Positions 1-6,776 of a stretch of 14,180 nt of DNA are shown in pieces; within the stretch, counting starts at the first letter, position 1, and each line of letters opens with the position of its first letter. This stretch comes from Symbiobacteriaceae bacterium. Lineage in GTDB: Bacteria; Bacillota; JAAYKD01; WRDA01. The position numbers and the translations under genes were made by a program. The DNA lies in the NCBI GenBank assembly GCA_009779515.1, contig WREE01000039.1:1-14180 (forward strand). Direction: 5' to 3'. The notes under the pieces were generated by a model. It was given only the letters and a program-made list of their open reading frames with translations, was not told where the DNA came from and did no database searches.

Positions 1-2
1 AG

Positions 3-794
3 GAGAATTACGACCCTGAGAAAGCCACCCCTCCTTTGAATGGAGATATTGTTTTCCACCATGTCTCCTTCTCATATGGAGGGGAGAAACAGGTGCTGCA
101 TAACCTCTCCTTAACCGTTCCAGCCGGTAAGACAGTGGCTATTTTAGGCGCCACCGGCTCGGGGAAAACCAGTATGATGCTTCTGCTGCAACGGCTCTAC
201 GAAGTGGATGCCGGCGCTATCACCATTGGCGGTATCGATATTCGCGAGATGAGCAAAAAGCATTTGCGCAGCCGTATTGGTATGGTGTTGCAGGAACCTT
301 TCCTGTACTCACGCACGCTGCAGGAAAATATTGCTATTACTGCTCCCGAGGCCCCCCGGGAGATGATCGAAAGCGCTGCTTTAGCAGCCAAGTCTCACGA
401 ATTTATCTCCGGCTTTGAGGAAGGTTACAGTACCATCGTGGGAGAGCGCGGGGTAACCCTCTCGGGAGGGCAAAAGCAGCGAGTGGCTATTGCCCGCACT
501 CTTATGAAGGACAACGATATACTTATCTTTGATGATTCTCTTTCCGCCGTAGATACCGAAACTGATGCTGCTATCCGAGCTACCCTCAAGGAAAGGCGCC
601 AGGGAGTGACTACTTTTATCATCTCCCACCGACTGACCACCCTCCAGGAGGCAGATATTATCTTTGTCTTTGAAAAGGGGCAAATTTCTACCCAGGGTAC
701 CCATCAGGAGCTGATACAACAAGAGGGGCTCTATCAAAGAATCTACAGCATCCAGAGTGCTATAAATCTGGTTGCCGATGAAATGAGGGCATAA
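3..794 (+). CDS. ABC exporter half-transporter, degenerate-site subunit (5' end missing)
   Basis: C-terminal nucleotide-binding domain of an ABC exporter. The frame is open to the window edge and no ribosome binding site precedes the internal TTG at 36, so the membrane domain lies upstream of the window. Visible motifs: Walker A GATGSGKT (nt 147-170), canonical signature LSGGQ (nt 459-473), Walker B ILIFDD (from nt 519), D-loop SAVD and H-loop SHR. The residue after the Walker B aspartate is Asp (nt 534-536) instead of the catalytic Glu. This matches the degenerate partner of heterodimeric exporters such as BmrC/BmrD and TM287/TM288. The next gene starts 9 nt after this stop and has the complementary motif set, so the two products probably form one exporter in the cytoplasmic membrane. 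The substrate (drug, lipid or peptide) cannot be read from the sequence. Confidence 0.93.
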   Translation, partial: ENYDPEKATPPLNGDIVFHHVSFSYGGEKQVLHNLSLTVPAGKTVAILGATGSGKTSMMLLLQRLYEVDAGAITIGGIDIREMSKKHLRSRIGMVLQEPFLYSRTLQENIAITAPEAPREMIESAALAAKSHEFISGFEEGYSTIVGERGVTLSGGQKQRVAIARTLMKDNDILIFDDSLSAVDTETDAAIRATLKERRQGVTTFIISHRLTTLQEADIIFVFEKGQISTQGTHQELIQQEGLYQRIYSIQSAINLVADEMRA

Positions 795-802
795 CCGACT
801 TT

Positions 803-2635
803 ATGTATTTCCAGGAAGAGGAAGATTATACTAAGCAATTTGATCCAGAATTATGGCGACGAGTTTTCCATATTGCCTACCCTTACCGCTTCCATCTACT
901 CACCATCGCCTCCTGTATGGTCGTCTCCGCTGCTGTGGATGTAGCCTTAACCTATATCAACCGCACTCTCATTGATAACCATGTGGTTCCTCGTTCCAGC
1001 CAGGGTCTGCCCCTTATTCTCAGCGGCTGGGTCACTATGATCGCTATCCAAGGGTTGTTGGTGTATATCTTTATCCGAACTGCCGGCCAAGTGGAAGCCG
1101 GGGTGACCTACGACATCCGTTCCCGAGGTTTTAAAAAGTTGCAGGAGCTTTCTTTCTCCTTTTTCGATACTACTTCGGTAGGTTTCCTGATGGCTCGTAT
1201 GGCGGGAGATGCCCAACGGATAGGGGATACCATCGGTTGGGTGCTGGTAGATTTTTTTTGGGGCTTCAGCTATATCATTATTACCGCTGCTACCATGTTG
1301 CTTTTGGAAGTGCGTCTGGCAACAATTGTCTTGGCGGTTATCCCCTTTTTGGTAGTTATTTCTTTATATTTCCAACGCATTATTCTCGCCAGTTTTCGCG
1401 CCGTGCGCCGGACTAACTCTAAAATTACCAGCAGTTTTAACGAAGGAATAATGGGAGGGCGCACCACCAAGAGCTTAGGTTTAGAGGAGCGTCACCTGCA
1501 GGAGTTTCAAGGGCTTACTGGCGAGATGCGGCAATCTTCTCTGCGGGCAGCTAAGTATTCGGCACTCTTTTACCCGGTAGTTTCCACGTTAGGGGCAGTT
1601 GGCGCTGCTTTCGCTCTTACCCAGGGGGGGCGGTTGGCAGCTGTAGGTTCCCTCTCTCTGGGTACTCTGGTAGTTTTTCTACAGTATGCGGTCTCCTTCT
1701 TCGATCCGGTACGGGAGATTGCTCGTATCTTTGCTGAACTGCAATCTTCCCAGGCCGCTGCCGAGCGGGTGATAACCCTCCTAGAGACAGAGCCGGAAAT
1801 TAAAGACACGCCGGAGGTAGAAGCACGCTATGGCGATAACTTTGCTCCTAAGCGGGAGAACTGGGAAGAGATGCAAGGAGCTGTCACTTTTCAGGATGTT
1901 ACTTTTCGGTATAAGAACGGAGAAACGGTACTGGAGCAGTTCAACCTGGAGGTAGCTGCCGGGGAGACTATCGCCTTGGTGGGGGAGACCGGTTCCGGTA
2001 AGTCCACTATTGTTAACCTGGTCTGTCGTTTCTATGAACCGAGCAGTGGCACGGTTTTAATTGATGGTCGCGATGTGCGCGAGCGTTCCCAACTCTGGCT
2101 GCAGTCCAACCTGGGTTATGTCTTGCAGCAGCCTCATCTCTTTGCGGGAACTATTCGGGAAAATATCCGCTACGGGCGTATAGAAGCCAGCGATCCCGAA
2201 GTGGAGGAAGCTGCTCGCTTAGTCTATGCCGAACCTTTTATCTTAGAGATGGAGGAGGGGTATGAAACCCCTGTAGGGGAAGGGGGCGGTAAGCTCTCCA
2301 CGGGAGAAAAGCAGTTGGTCTCCTTTGCTCGAGCCATGCTGGCTAATCCCCGCCTTTTTGTTTTAGACGAGGCGACCAGTTCCGTAGATACCGAAACCGA
2401 GCTGCTTATTCAACGCACGATTCAGAAGGTTCTCGCGGGGCGCACCAGCTTCGTCATCGCTCATCGTCTATCTACGGTGCGCTCAGCCGATCGCATTCTG
2501 GTTATCGCCCAGGGTAAGATTATCGAAGAAGGGAACCACCAAGAGCTTATGCGGCAGCGGGGGCATTATTATACTTTATATACTAATCAGTTCCTGGAAG
2601 AACGCCAGAGCGAAATGCTGCAAGATGCTAAATGA
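803..2635 (+). CDS. ABC exporter half-transporter, catalytic-site subunit
   Basis: Full-length 610-residue ABC exporter subunit: an N-terminal six-helix membrane domain (about residues 25-320), a charged linker (about 335-360), then a nucleotide-binding domain. Walker A is GETGSGKS at 394-401, Walker B is LFVLDE with catalytic Glu523, and the H-loop His is 554. The signature is LSTGEKQ at 498-504, not LSGGQ. In heterodimeric exporters the competent ATP site uses Walker A/B of one chain and the LSGGQ of the other. Here that pairs this chain's Glu523 with the preceding gene's LSGGQ, while the other site is degenerate on both sides. The linker before the domain is longer than usual, as in BmrD/YheH. 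The ATG at 803 has no good Shine-Dalgarno at normal distance (GAGGG lies 13 nt away), so translational coupling to the upstream stop is likely. A GTAG repeat begins 2 nt after the stop. Confidence 0.95.
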   Translation: MYFQEEEDYTKQFDPELWRRVFHIAYPYRFHLLTIASCMVVSAAVDVALTYINRTLIDNHVVPRSSQGLPLILSGWVTMIAIQGLLVYIFIRTAGQVEAGVTYDIRSRGFKKLQELSFSFFDTTSVGFLMARMAGDAQRIGDTIGWVLVDFFWGFSYIIITAATMLLLEVRLATIVLAVIPFLVVISLYFQRIILASFRAVRRTNSKITSSFNEGIMGGRTTKSLGLEERHLQEFQGLTGEMRQSSLRAAKYSALFYPVVSTLGAVGAAFALTQGGRLAAVGSLSLGTLVVFLQYAVSFFDPVREIARIFAELQSSQAAAERVITLLETEPEIKDTPEVEARYGDNFAPKRENWEEMQGAVTFQDVTFRYKNGETVLEQFNLEVAAGETIALVGETGSGKSTIVNLVCRFYEPSSGTVLIDGRDVRERSQLWLQSNLGYVLQQPHLFAGTIRENIRYGRIEASDPEVEEAARLVYAEPFILEMEEGYETPVGEGGGKLSTGEKQLVSFARAMLANPRLFVLDEATSSVDTETELLIQRTIQKVLAGRTSFVIAHRLSTVRSADRILVIAQGKIIEEGNHQELMRQRGHYYTLYTNQFLEERQSEMLQDAK

Positions 2636-2636
2636 G

Positions 2637-2690
2637 AGTAGAAGCCATGAATTGCGTTCACCCATGGCATGATAGATGCAGGCTTCTACT
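2637..2690. repeat. GTAG palindromic repeat, type A, copy 1
   Basis: A 54-bp unit bounded by perfect 10-bp inverted repeats, AGTAGAAGCC (2637-2646) and GGCTTCTACT (2681-2690). It contains a second inverted pair CCATG/CATGG and the core GAATTGCGTTC. The left half matches the repeat at 5865-5949 almost base for base over about 34 nt. It begins 2 nt after the ABC transporter stop, so in RNA it would form a 3' hairpin that could stabilise or end the transcript, although no T-tract follows. Confidence 0.85.
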
Positions 2691-2702
2691 CCGCATCAAC
2701 GA

Positions 2703-2724
2703 GCAGATTGCCATCTGCCCCTAC
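2703..2724 (-). repeat. GTAG palindromic repeat, type B, reverse copy
   Basis: Read on the minus strand this is GTAGGGG followed by CAGAT-GGCA-ATCTG. The stem GCAGAT/ATCTGC has a 4-nt loop. It has the layout of the two plus-strand copies at 2811 and 2870 (GTAGGGG, stem, GGYA loop), and flanking bases (ATTTTCG here, ATTTTG at 2811) are also alike. The stem sequence differs while the pairing is kept. Confidence 0.7.
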
Positions 2725-2810
2725 GAAAATCCATTGCCAATATGGTGCAGTGATTAATTAGTCACGGTTACACGACGATTGGGTTGTTTCAATGTAGCAA
2801 CGGTCATTTT

Positions 2811-2835
2811 GTAGGGGACGATGGTAATCGTCCCG
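2811..2835 (+). repeat. GTAG palindromic repeat, type B, copy 1
   Basis: A 25-bp sequence identical to 2870-2894. It consists of GTAGG followed by a perfect hairpin with an 8-bp stem GGGACGAT/ATCGTCCC and loop GGTA. GTAG at the 5' foot of a hairpin is the hallmark of REP elements. Confidence 0.85.
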
Positions 2836-2850
2836 CCGGAATGTGTGTAC

Positions 2851-2862
2851 ACAATCGATTGT
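2851..2862. other. 12-bp perfect palindrome between two repeats
   Basis: ACAATCGATTGT is self-complementary and is flanked by GTAC on both sides (GTAC at 2847-2850 and 2861-2864, the latter overlapping). It lies midway between the two identical type B repeats and about 65 nt before the start of the membrane protein gene. It could be an operator for a dimeric regulator, but nothing else in the sequence shows that. Confidence 0.35.
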
Positions 2863-2869
2863 ACAAATC

Positions 2870-2894
2870 GTAGGGGACGATGGTAATCGTCCCG
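2870..2894 (+). repeat. GTAG palindromic repeat, type B, copy 2
   Basis: Second, identical 25-bp copy, 59 bp downstream of the first and in the same orientation. It ends 30 nt before the ATG of the next gene, so its hairpin would lie in or close to that gene's 5' untranslated region. Confidence 0.85.
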
Positions 2895-2924
2895 GTTAGA
2901 TAATCAACAAAGAGGTGGCGCTTT

Positions 2925-4070
2925 ATGGATTTGGAGAGAGCGCAAAGCCCAGTCACCCCTGGCGCAGCTCTGGCGCGTACGGCGCTGGTAGCATTCGCCA
3001 TAGGTAGCTATTTTTACTATGGTTTCCAAGTTGCTCTTGTCCGTGAGACTTCCTGGGAGCTGCTGGCACCTATTGCCGTTTATCTCCTTATGTTCAGCTG
3101 GATACTCAGTGGAGCTTTTACCGTGGCTTACGGACGTTATTGGCGCCAGAAGCTGCTGGAAGCCATGAATAGCGGCGTGGCACTCTCTTTTGTCTCTTAT
3201 TACTGGGGAGGAGCTATTTTAAACGCTCTCTTAGGCCTAACCGTCTCTCTGGCGTTACCCTTTTTTAGCATCTTCGGGCAAACCGATATCATACTCCTTT
3301 ATCTTTTGGAGGGATCTCTGCAAGCCTTTCTTTGGGTGGCTTACAACACGGTGTTGACTTGTCTGGTAGAGCAACGAAGTTATCTTAATATTTCGGTGGT
3401 GCTGAGCATAGGCTTACCTCTTATTGCCGCCCACACGCTCACCCTTCTGGGTACTTTTCCTTTTCTGCTCTCGACTCTGGCGGGTATGAGCTCCTCCTTT
3501 ATCCTGGTGGCGATAACGCAGATAGTCTTGCTTCGAGGGCATTTCCAGGAACTCCAGCATAGACTGGGGTACATGATTACCCGCTCTACCCTTGGGCATT
3601 ATGCCTATCCAGCTGGGGTTGCCCGAGCAGAAGCTCACCAGGCGCTGCACCAAGAGCTTCAGAACAGTGCCCTTCAGTTGCCGGACACATTAGCCGATCC
3701 GACAACTCCGGCTCTGGAGGAGCCAGAGGAGGGAGTTATGACCCTGCTGGAGAATCCGGTTCCCGACTTTCTCTCCCAGGAGGAAGGCGAAGCTGAGCAT
3801 CTGCCTGAGTCTTGGGAGCTAACGGAAATAGTTTCGGCATTCTCAGAGGTGGATCTAACGGCAACCACCCCCCTTGCTCCCCAGGAAACTACTTCCAGCG
3901 ATGTTGAGAGCTGCGATAAGGTATCGGCGAAAACTGCACCAACGAAACCGCTTCTCTCCGAAGGGCTCTCTTCTAACTGGCAACTGCTGGCTTACCCAGC
4001 CGTTTTGGGGCTTATCCTGTGGCGTGGTCGCCACTATTGGCTACGTCGCCGTAACCAACCCCGCCGTTAG
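2925..4070 (+). CDS. Unrecognised multi-spanning membrane protein with acidic linker
   Basis: A 381-residue protein I cannot assign to a family. About six hydrophobic segments are visible (roughly residues 19-37, 46-66, 87-113, 121-147, 155-178 and 183-204). They are followed by a long hydrophilic stretch (205-350) rich in Glu, Pro, Ser and Thr, then a last hydrophobic segment (353-367) and an Arg-rich tail (RGRHYWLRRRNQPRR). A C-terminal helix with a basic tail is also the layout of sortase substrates, and a sortase gene follows 29 nt later. However, the only LPxT-like string, LPDTL at 252-256, is about 100 residues from that helix, so it is not a normal sorting signal. The ATG at 2925 has a good ribosome binding site (GAGGTGG, 8-9 nt upstream). 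Function unknown; a surface assembly linked to the sortase is a guess from the pairing. Confidence 0.85.
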   Translation: MDLERAQSPVTPGAALARTALVAFAIGSYFYYGFQVALVRETSWELLAPIAVYLLMFSWILSGAFTVAYGRYWRQKLLEAMNSGVALSFVSYYWGGAILNALLGLTVSLALPFFSIFGQTDIILLYLLEGSLQAFLWVAYNTVLTCLVEQRSYLNISVVLSIGLPLIAAHTLTLLGTFPFLLSTLAGMSSSFILVAITQIVLLRGHFQELQHRLGYMITRSTLGHYAYPAGVARAEAHQALHQELQNSALQLPDTLADPTTPALEEPEEGVMTLLENPVPDFLSQEEGEAEHLPESWELTEIVSAFSEVDLTATTPLAPQETTSSDVESCDKVSAKTAPTKPLLSEGLSSNWQLLAYPAVLGLILWRGRHYWLRRRNQPRR

Positions 4071-4099
4071 CAGGCTACCACGGAAAGGGAGTGACTATC

Positions 4100-4912
4100 T
4101 TGCCTTTTAAATTACCGTCGTTACCCAAACTGGCTAACTGGCTCATCGCTTTCGGCATCATTTGTATAGCCATTCCTTTGGGGCTGGAGATTTACAATTA
4201 CCCCTGGGCGACCATTAATAACGCCCAGGCTAACGAGATACGGCTACCCAATGCTCCACTTCCCAGCTTTCCCTACATTAACTATAGCGATCTACAGGAA
4301 GCCCTCCTAACCGAGAGCCGCTTAACGCGCACTCCTTCCCGAGCTGCCATCCTTCCCGGTCTTGCCGGGCAAACCTCGGCCGTTCTAGAGGAAGAGGAAG
4401 TGGAAGAAGAGACAGAAGAAGAGGAGCCTTGGGTAGACCCCTATATCGCTTACCTGGAGTATGCCAACGCCAACTTTATCCTGTTGGGTAATGTTAAAAT
4501 TCCACGTTTGGCGCTGAGCGAAAATCTTTTTGAAGGGACGGATGGCCAGCTTATTGTCGGGGTCGGGCATGTGCCCGGCACAGCTATGCCCGGAGAGGAA
4601 GGCAACTGCGCTATCTCGGCTCATCGCGTTCATGCTCTATACTCCGGCAAGCAACCTTTTCGCTATCTGGATAGCTTGCAAGAAGACGACCTGGTGCAGC
4701 TGGTTTTCCAGGGATATGAATATACTTACGCTGTATATACTAGCATGATCGTCACCAAATACGATACCTGGGTACTGTTGCCTATTAAAGACGAAAGTCA
4801 TATACTGACCCTGATTACCTGTGACCCGGTTATCGGCTCTGCCGACCGCCTCAACCGGCTTATCGTTTTTGCCAGACTGGTTAAAATTGAACCTTTAGAA
4901 CTGCCGGAGTAA
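4100..4912 (+). CDS. Sortase (cysteine transpeptidase)
   Basis: A membrane-anchored sortase of about 270 residues. One N-terminal transmembrane segment (about 12-30) is followed by an extracellular stalk with a very acidic run (about 97-109, mostly Glu), then the sortase barrel. The catalytic triad is readable: His175 in ISAHR, Cys241 in TLITCDP and Arg253 in the following strand (NRLIVFARL). GHVPGTAMPGEEGN before the His is also typical of the family. Sortases join surface proteins to the cell wall or to pilin partners. The class is not certain; the TLxTCDP motif fits the class D/E-like group better than class A. The frame opens earlier with GTG at 4091, but AAGGGAG (4085-4091) would touch that codon. 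TTG at 4100 has normal spacing, so I chose it. No classical LPXTG substrate is in the window. PrmA starts 22 nt after the stop. Confidence 0.9.
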   Translation: MPFKLPSLPKLANWLIAFGIICIAIPLGLEIYNYPWATINNAQANEIRLPNAPLPSFPYINYSDLQEALLTESRLTRTPSRAAILPGLAGQTSAVLEEEEVEEETEEEEPWVDPYIAYLEYANANFILLGNVKIPRLALSENLFEGTDGQLIVGVGHVPGTAMPGEEGNCAISAHRVHALYSGKQPFRYLDSLQEDDLVQLVFQGYEYTYAVYTSMIVTKYDTWVLLPIKDESHILTLITCDPVIGSADRLNRLIVFARLVKIEPLELPE

Positions 4913-4934
4913 AGGTATAGGGGAGTGGGCTGTT

Positions 4935-5879
4935 ATGCAATGGTTGCAAGTTACCGTCAGCCTTAATCACGAGGCTCTGGAAGCAGCAGCGGAAATATTG
5001 ATGCGCTACGGAGCTACCGGCGTGGAGATCGACGATCCTCGCTTGTTAGCTCAGCAACAACCTTCCAGGGGAGCTTGGGACTACGTGGAAATTCCCCCAG
5101 GTTGGGATCCGGAGGGGGAGGCTTTGCTGCGTGCCTGGTTCCCGGTGGTTGCCTCTGCCGTGCTACCGGTAGCAGCTATCCAGGAGGAAATTAACGCTCT
5201 AACGCAATATGGCTTAGCTATTGGCTCGGCAACTCTAACGACAACAGTTATTCCTGATGAAGACTGGGGAGAAGCCTGGAAAGCCTACTACAAGCCTCTA
5301 CAGATTGGCCAAAGGCTGTTAATTGTGCCAGCTTGGGAAGAGAGGCAAGGCTCTCCGGATAGACTGCAAATTATTTTGGATCCAGGGTTAGCTTTTGGTA
5401 CCGGTAATCACGCTACTACCCGCCTCTGCCTGGAGCTTCTGGAAAAATGGCTCATCCCGGGGAGTAGGGTACTCGATATCGGCTGTGGCTCCGGTATTCT
5501 TACCATCGCTTCCGCTAAACTGGGGGCGAGCAGGGTAGACGCTATCGATATCGACCCTTTAGCCATCTCCAGCACCAAGAACAATTTGAAGCTCAATGAT
5601 ATAGATATTGGCATCGGTGTACACCAGGGTGAACTCCACGAAGTGCATATACCTCCCGCCCAGCTGCTAGTAGCTAATATTGTGGCCGATGTCATTATTG
5701 ACCTCTTACAGCACACGGTTCCTCGCTATTTAGCACCCGGTGGTGTCTTTATCGCCGGAGGTATTTTAGAAGAGCGCCTGGAGGATGTGTTGGCAGCTTT
5801 GGCACTCGGGAGCTTCAGCTTAATGGAGCAACTAAGCGCCGACGGCTGGGTGGCTCTCGCTTTAAGTAGAAGCCCATGA
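4935..5879 (+). CDS. prmA: Ribosomal protein L11 methyltransferase
   Basis: PrmA transfers methyl groups from S-adenosylmethionine to ribosomal protein L11 in the cytoplasm. The 314-residue length is normal. Visible are the N-terminal substrate-recognition domain (about 1-100), DPGLAFGTGNHATT just before the catalytic domain, the SAM-binding glycine loop VLDIGCGSG, the acidic DIDP at the end of the next strand, and NIVADVI, the PrmA form of the post-motif. The ATG at 4935 is preceded by AGGGGAG with 9-nt spacing. The gene heads the conserved Firmicutes order prmA-rsmE-mtaB. Oddity: the last codons after WVALAL (AGT AGA AGC CCA TGA, giving SRSP and stop) lie entirely within a GTAGAAGCC repeat, so the insertion has supplied a new C-terminus and stop. 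The change is too short and too terminal to suggest loss of function. Confidence 0.95.
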   Translation: MQWLQVTVSLNHEALEAAAEILMRYGATGVEIDDPRLLAQQQPSRGAWDYVEIPPGWDPEGEALLRAWFPVVASAVLPVAAIQEEINALTQYGLAIGSATLTTTVIPDEDWGEAWKAYYKPLQIGQRLLIVPAWEERQGSPDRLQIILDPGLAFGTGNHATTRLCLELLEKWLIPGSRVLDIGCGSGILTIASAKLGASRVDAIDIDPLAISSTKNNLKLNDIDIGIGVHQGELHEVHIPPAQLLVANIVADVIIDLLQHTVPRYLAPGGVFIAGGILEERLEDVLAALALGSFSLMEQLSADGWVALALSRSP

Positions 5880-5949
5880 ACTGCGTTCACCCATGGCATT
5901 ATAGATGAGGGCGGGTAGCCCCCATCTAGCAGAGCAGAAGCTAGTCTAC
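5865..5949. repeat. GTAG palindromic repeat, type A, copy 2 (composite)
   Basis: Begins AGTAGAAGCCC inside the prmA 3' end, contains GAACTGCGTTC and CCATGG, and matches the copy at 2637 over about 34 nt. The second half (5903-5927) forms an imperfect 10-bp hairpin (AGATGAGGGC/GCCCCCATCT). Nineteen bases of it, 5909-5927, are the exact reverse complement of 7499-7517 inside mtaB. A CTAC (GTAG on the minus strand) closes the unit at 5946-5949. The prmA stop codon is inside the repeat. Confidence 0.8.
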
Positions 5950-6022
5950 CCTGTAACCTTGGCGACGAAATTAACAATGTATTTTAGTAACCTTAAGTTA
6001 GCAGCATGAAAGGATGTCAACT

Positions 6023-6775
6023 GTGGCTCTACCCCGTTTCTTCATTTTGCCTGACCAGAAGCGTAGTGGCTTAATAACTCTTACCGGCAATGATGTGCGC
6101 CACCTTCAACGTGTGTTGCGCCTGCAGTCGGGCGATAAAGTAGAATGTCTGGATGGTCGGGGCCATGTCTACCTGGTAAAGCTCAACCATGTGGAGCATG
6201 ATATTGCCATTGGTGAAATTGAAGATAGCTATAAAGTAGATTCCGAGCCTGAGCTTCAAGTAACCATCGCCCAGGGACTCCCCAAGGGAGAGCGCTGGGA
6301 TTTTGTGCTGCAAAAGTGCAGCGAGCTGGGGGCTACGGTTTTTCAACCTCTGTTTACCCAACGGACTATTGTGAAGCTCCAAGAGGAACAGATACCTCGC
6401 CGCCTGGAGCGCTGGCAAAAGATTGCCAGTGAAGCTGCCGAACAGTCGCGGCGTTCGATTGCCCCTCGGGTTTTAGCACCTCTCACCTTAAGCCAGTGGC
6501 TGGAGAAGAGCAAGGAGTTCGACTTGGTTCTGGTAGCTTGGGAAAACGAGGATAAGCTCAGCCTCAAAGGAGCTTTGGCGGCGCTTCCCGACCTTAAACG
6601 ACTGGCAATTCTGGTGGGACCTGAAGGAGGCTTTGCCGATTCTGAAATAGAAGAAGCTATATCTGCCGGTTGTCTGGCGGTATCTATTGGTCCTAGGGTG
6701 CTGCGCAGTGAAACCGCTTCCATAGCTATGCTGGCCATGACCCTTTACCACTATGGCGATATGGGAGACCGCTAA
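6023..6775 (+). CDS. rsmE: 16S rRNA m3U1498 methyltransferase
   Basis: RsmE methylates N3 of U1498 in 16S rRNA on the assembled 30S subunit. The product has an N-terminal PUA-like domain (about 1-70, with FFILPDQ and DVRHLQRVLRL) and a C-terminal SPOUT knot domain. The SAM-binding knot reads LVGPEGGF, then SIGPRVLRSETASIAML, both diagnostic. GLPKGERWDFVLQKCSELG in the middle is also typical of RsmE. ATG at 6014 is in frame, but GAAAGGA (6008-6014) would overlap it. GTG at 6023 has 8-nt spacing and gives MALPRFF, the usual RsmE N-terminus, so I chose it (250 residues). The upstream gap to prmA is filled largely by a repeat. The stop is 1 nt before the preferred mtaB start. Confidence 0.94.
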   Translation: MALPRFFILPDQKRSGLITLTGNDVRHLQRVLRLQSGDKVECLDGRGHVYLVKLNHVEHDIAIGEIEDSYKVDSEPELQVTIAQGLPKGERWDFVLQKCSELGATVFQPLFTQRTIVKLQEEQIPRRLERWQKIASEAAEQSRRSIAPRVLAPLTLSQWLEKSKEFDLVLVAWENEDKLSLKGALAALPDLKRLAILVGPEGGFADSEIEEAISAGCLAVSIGPRVLRSETASIAMLAMTLYHYGDMGDR

Positions 6776-6776
6776 A

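Noticed and set aside
2750..2765. GTGATTAATTAGTCAC as an operator
   Set aside because: An imperfect palindrome (two mismatched positions, counted across the dyad) in AT-rich intergenic DNA, with no promoter next to it; probably chance.
2637..2894. CRISPR array
   Set aside because: The repeats are palindromic, occur in both orientations, belong to two different types and are not regularly spaced; no cas genes are present.
3678..3692. LPDTL as a sortase recognition motif in the membrane protein
   Set aside because: It is about 100 residues before the C-terminal helix and lacks the Gly of LPXTG, so it is not a standard sorting signal.
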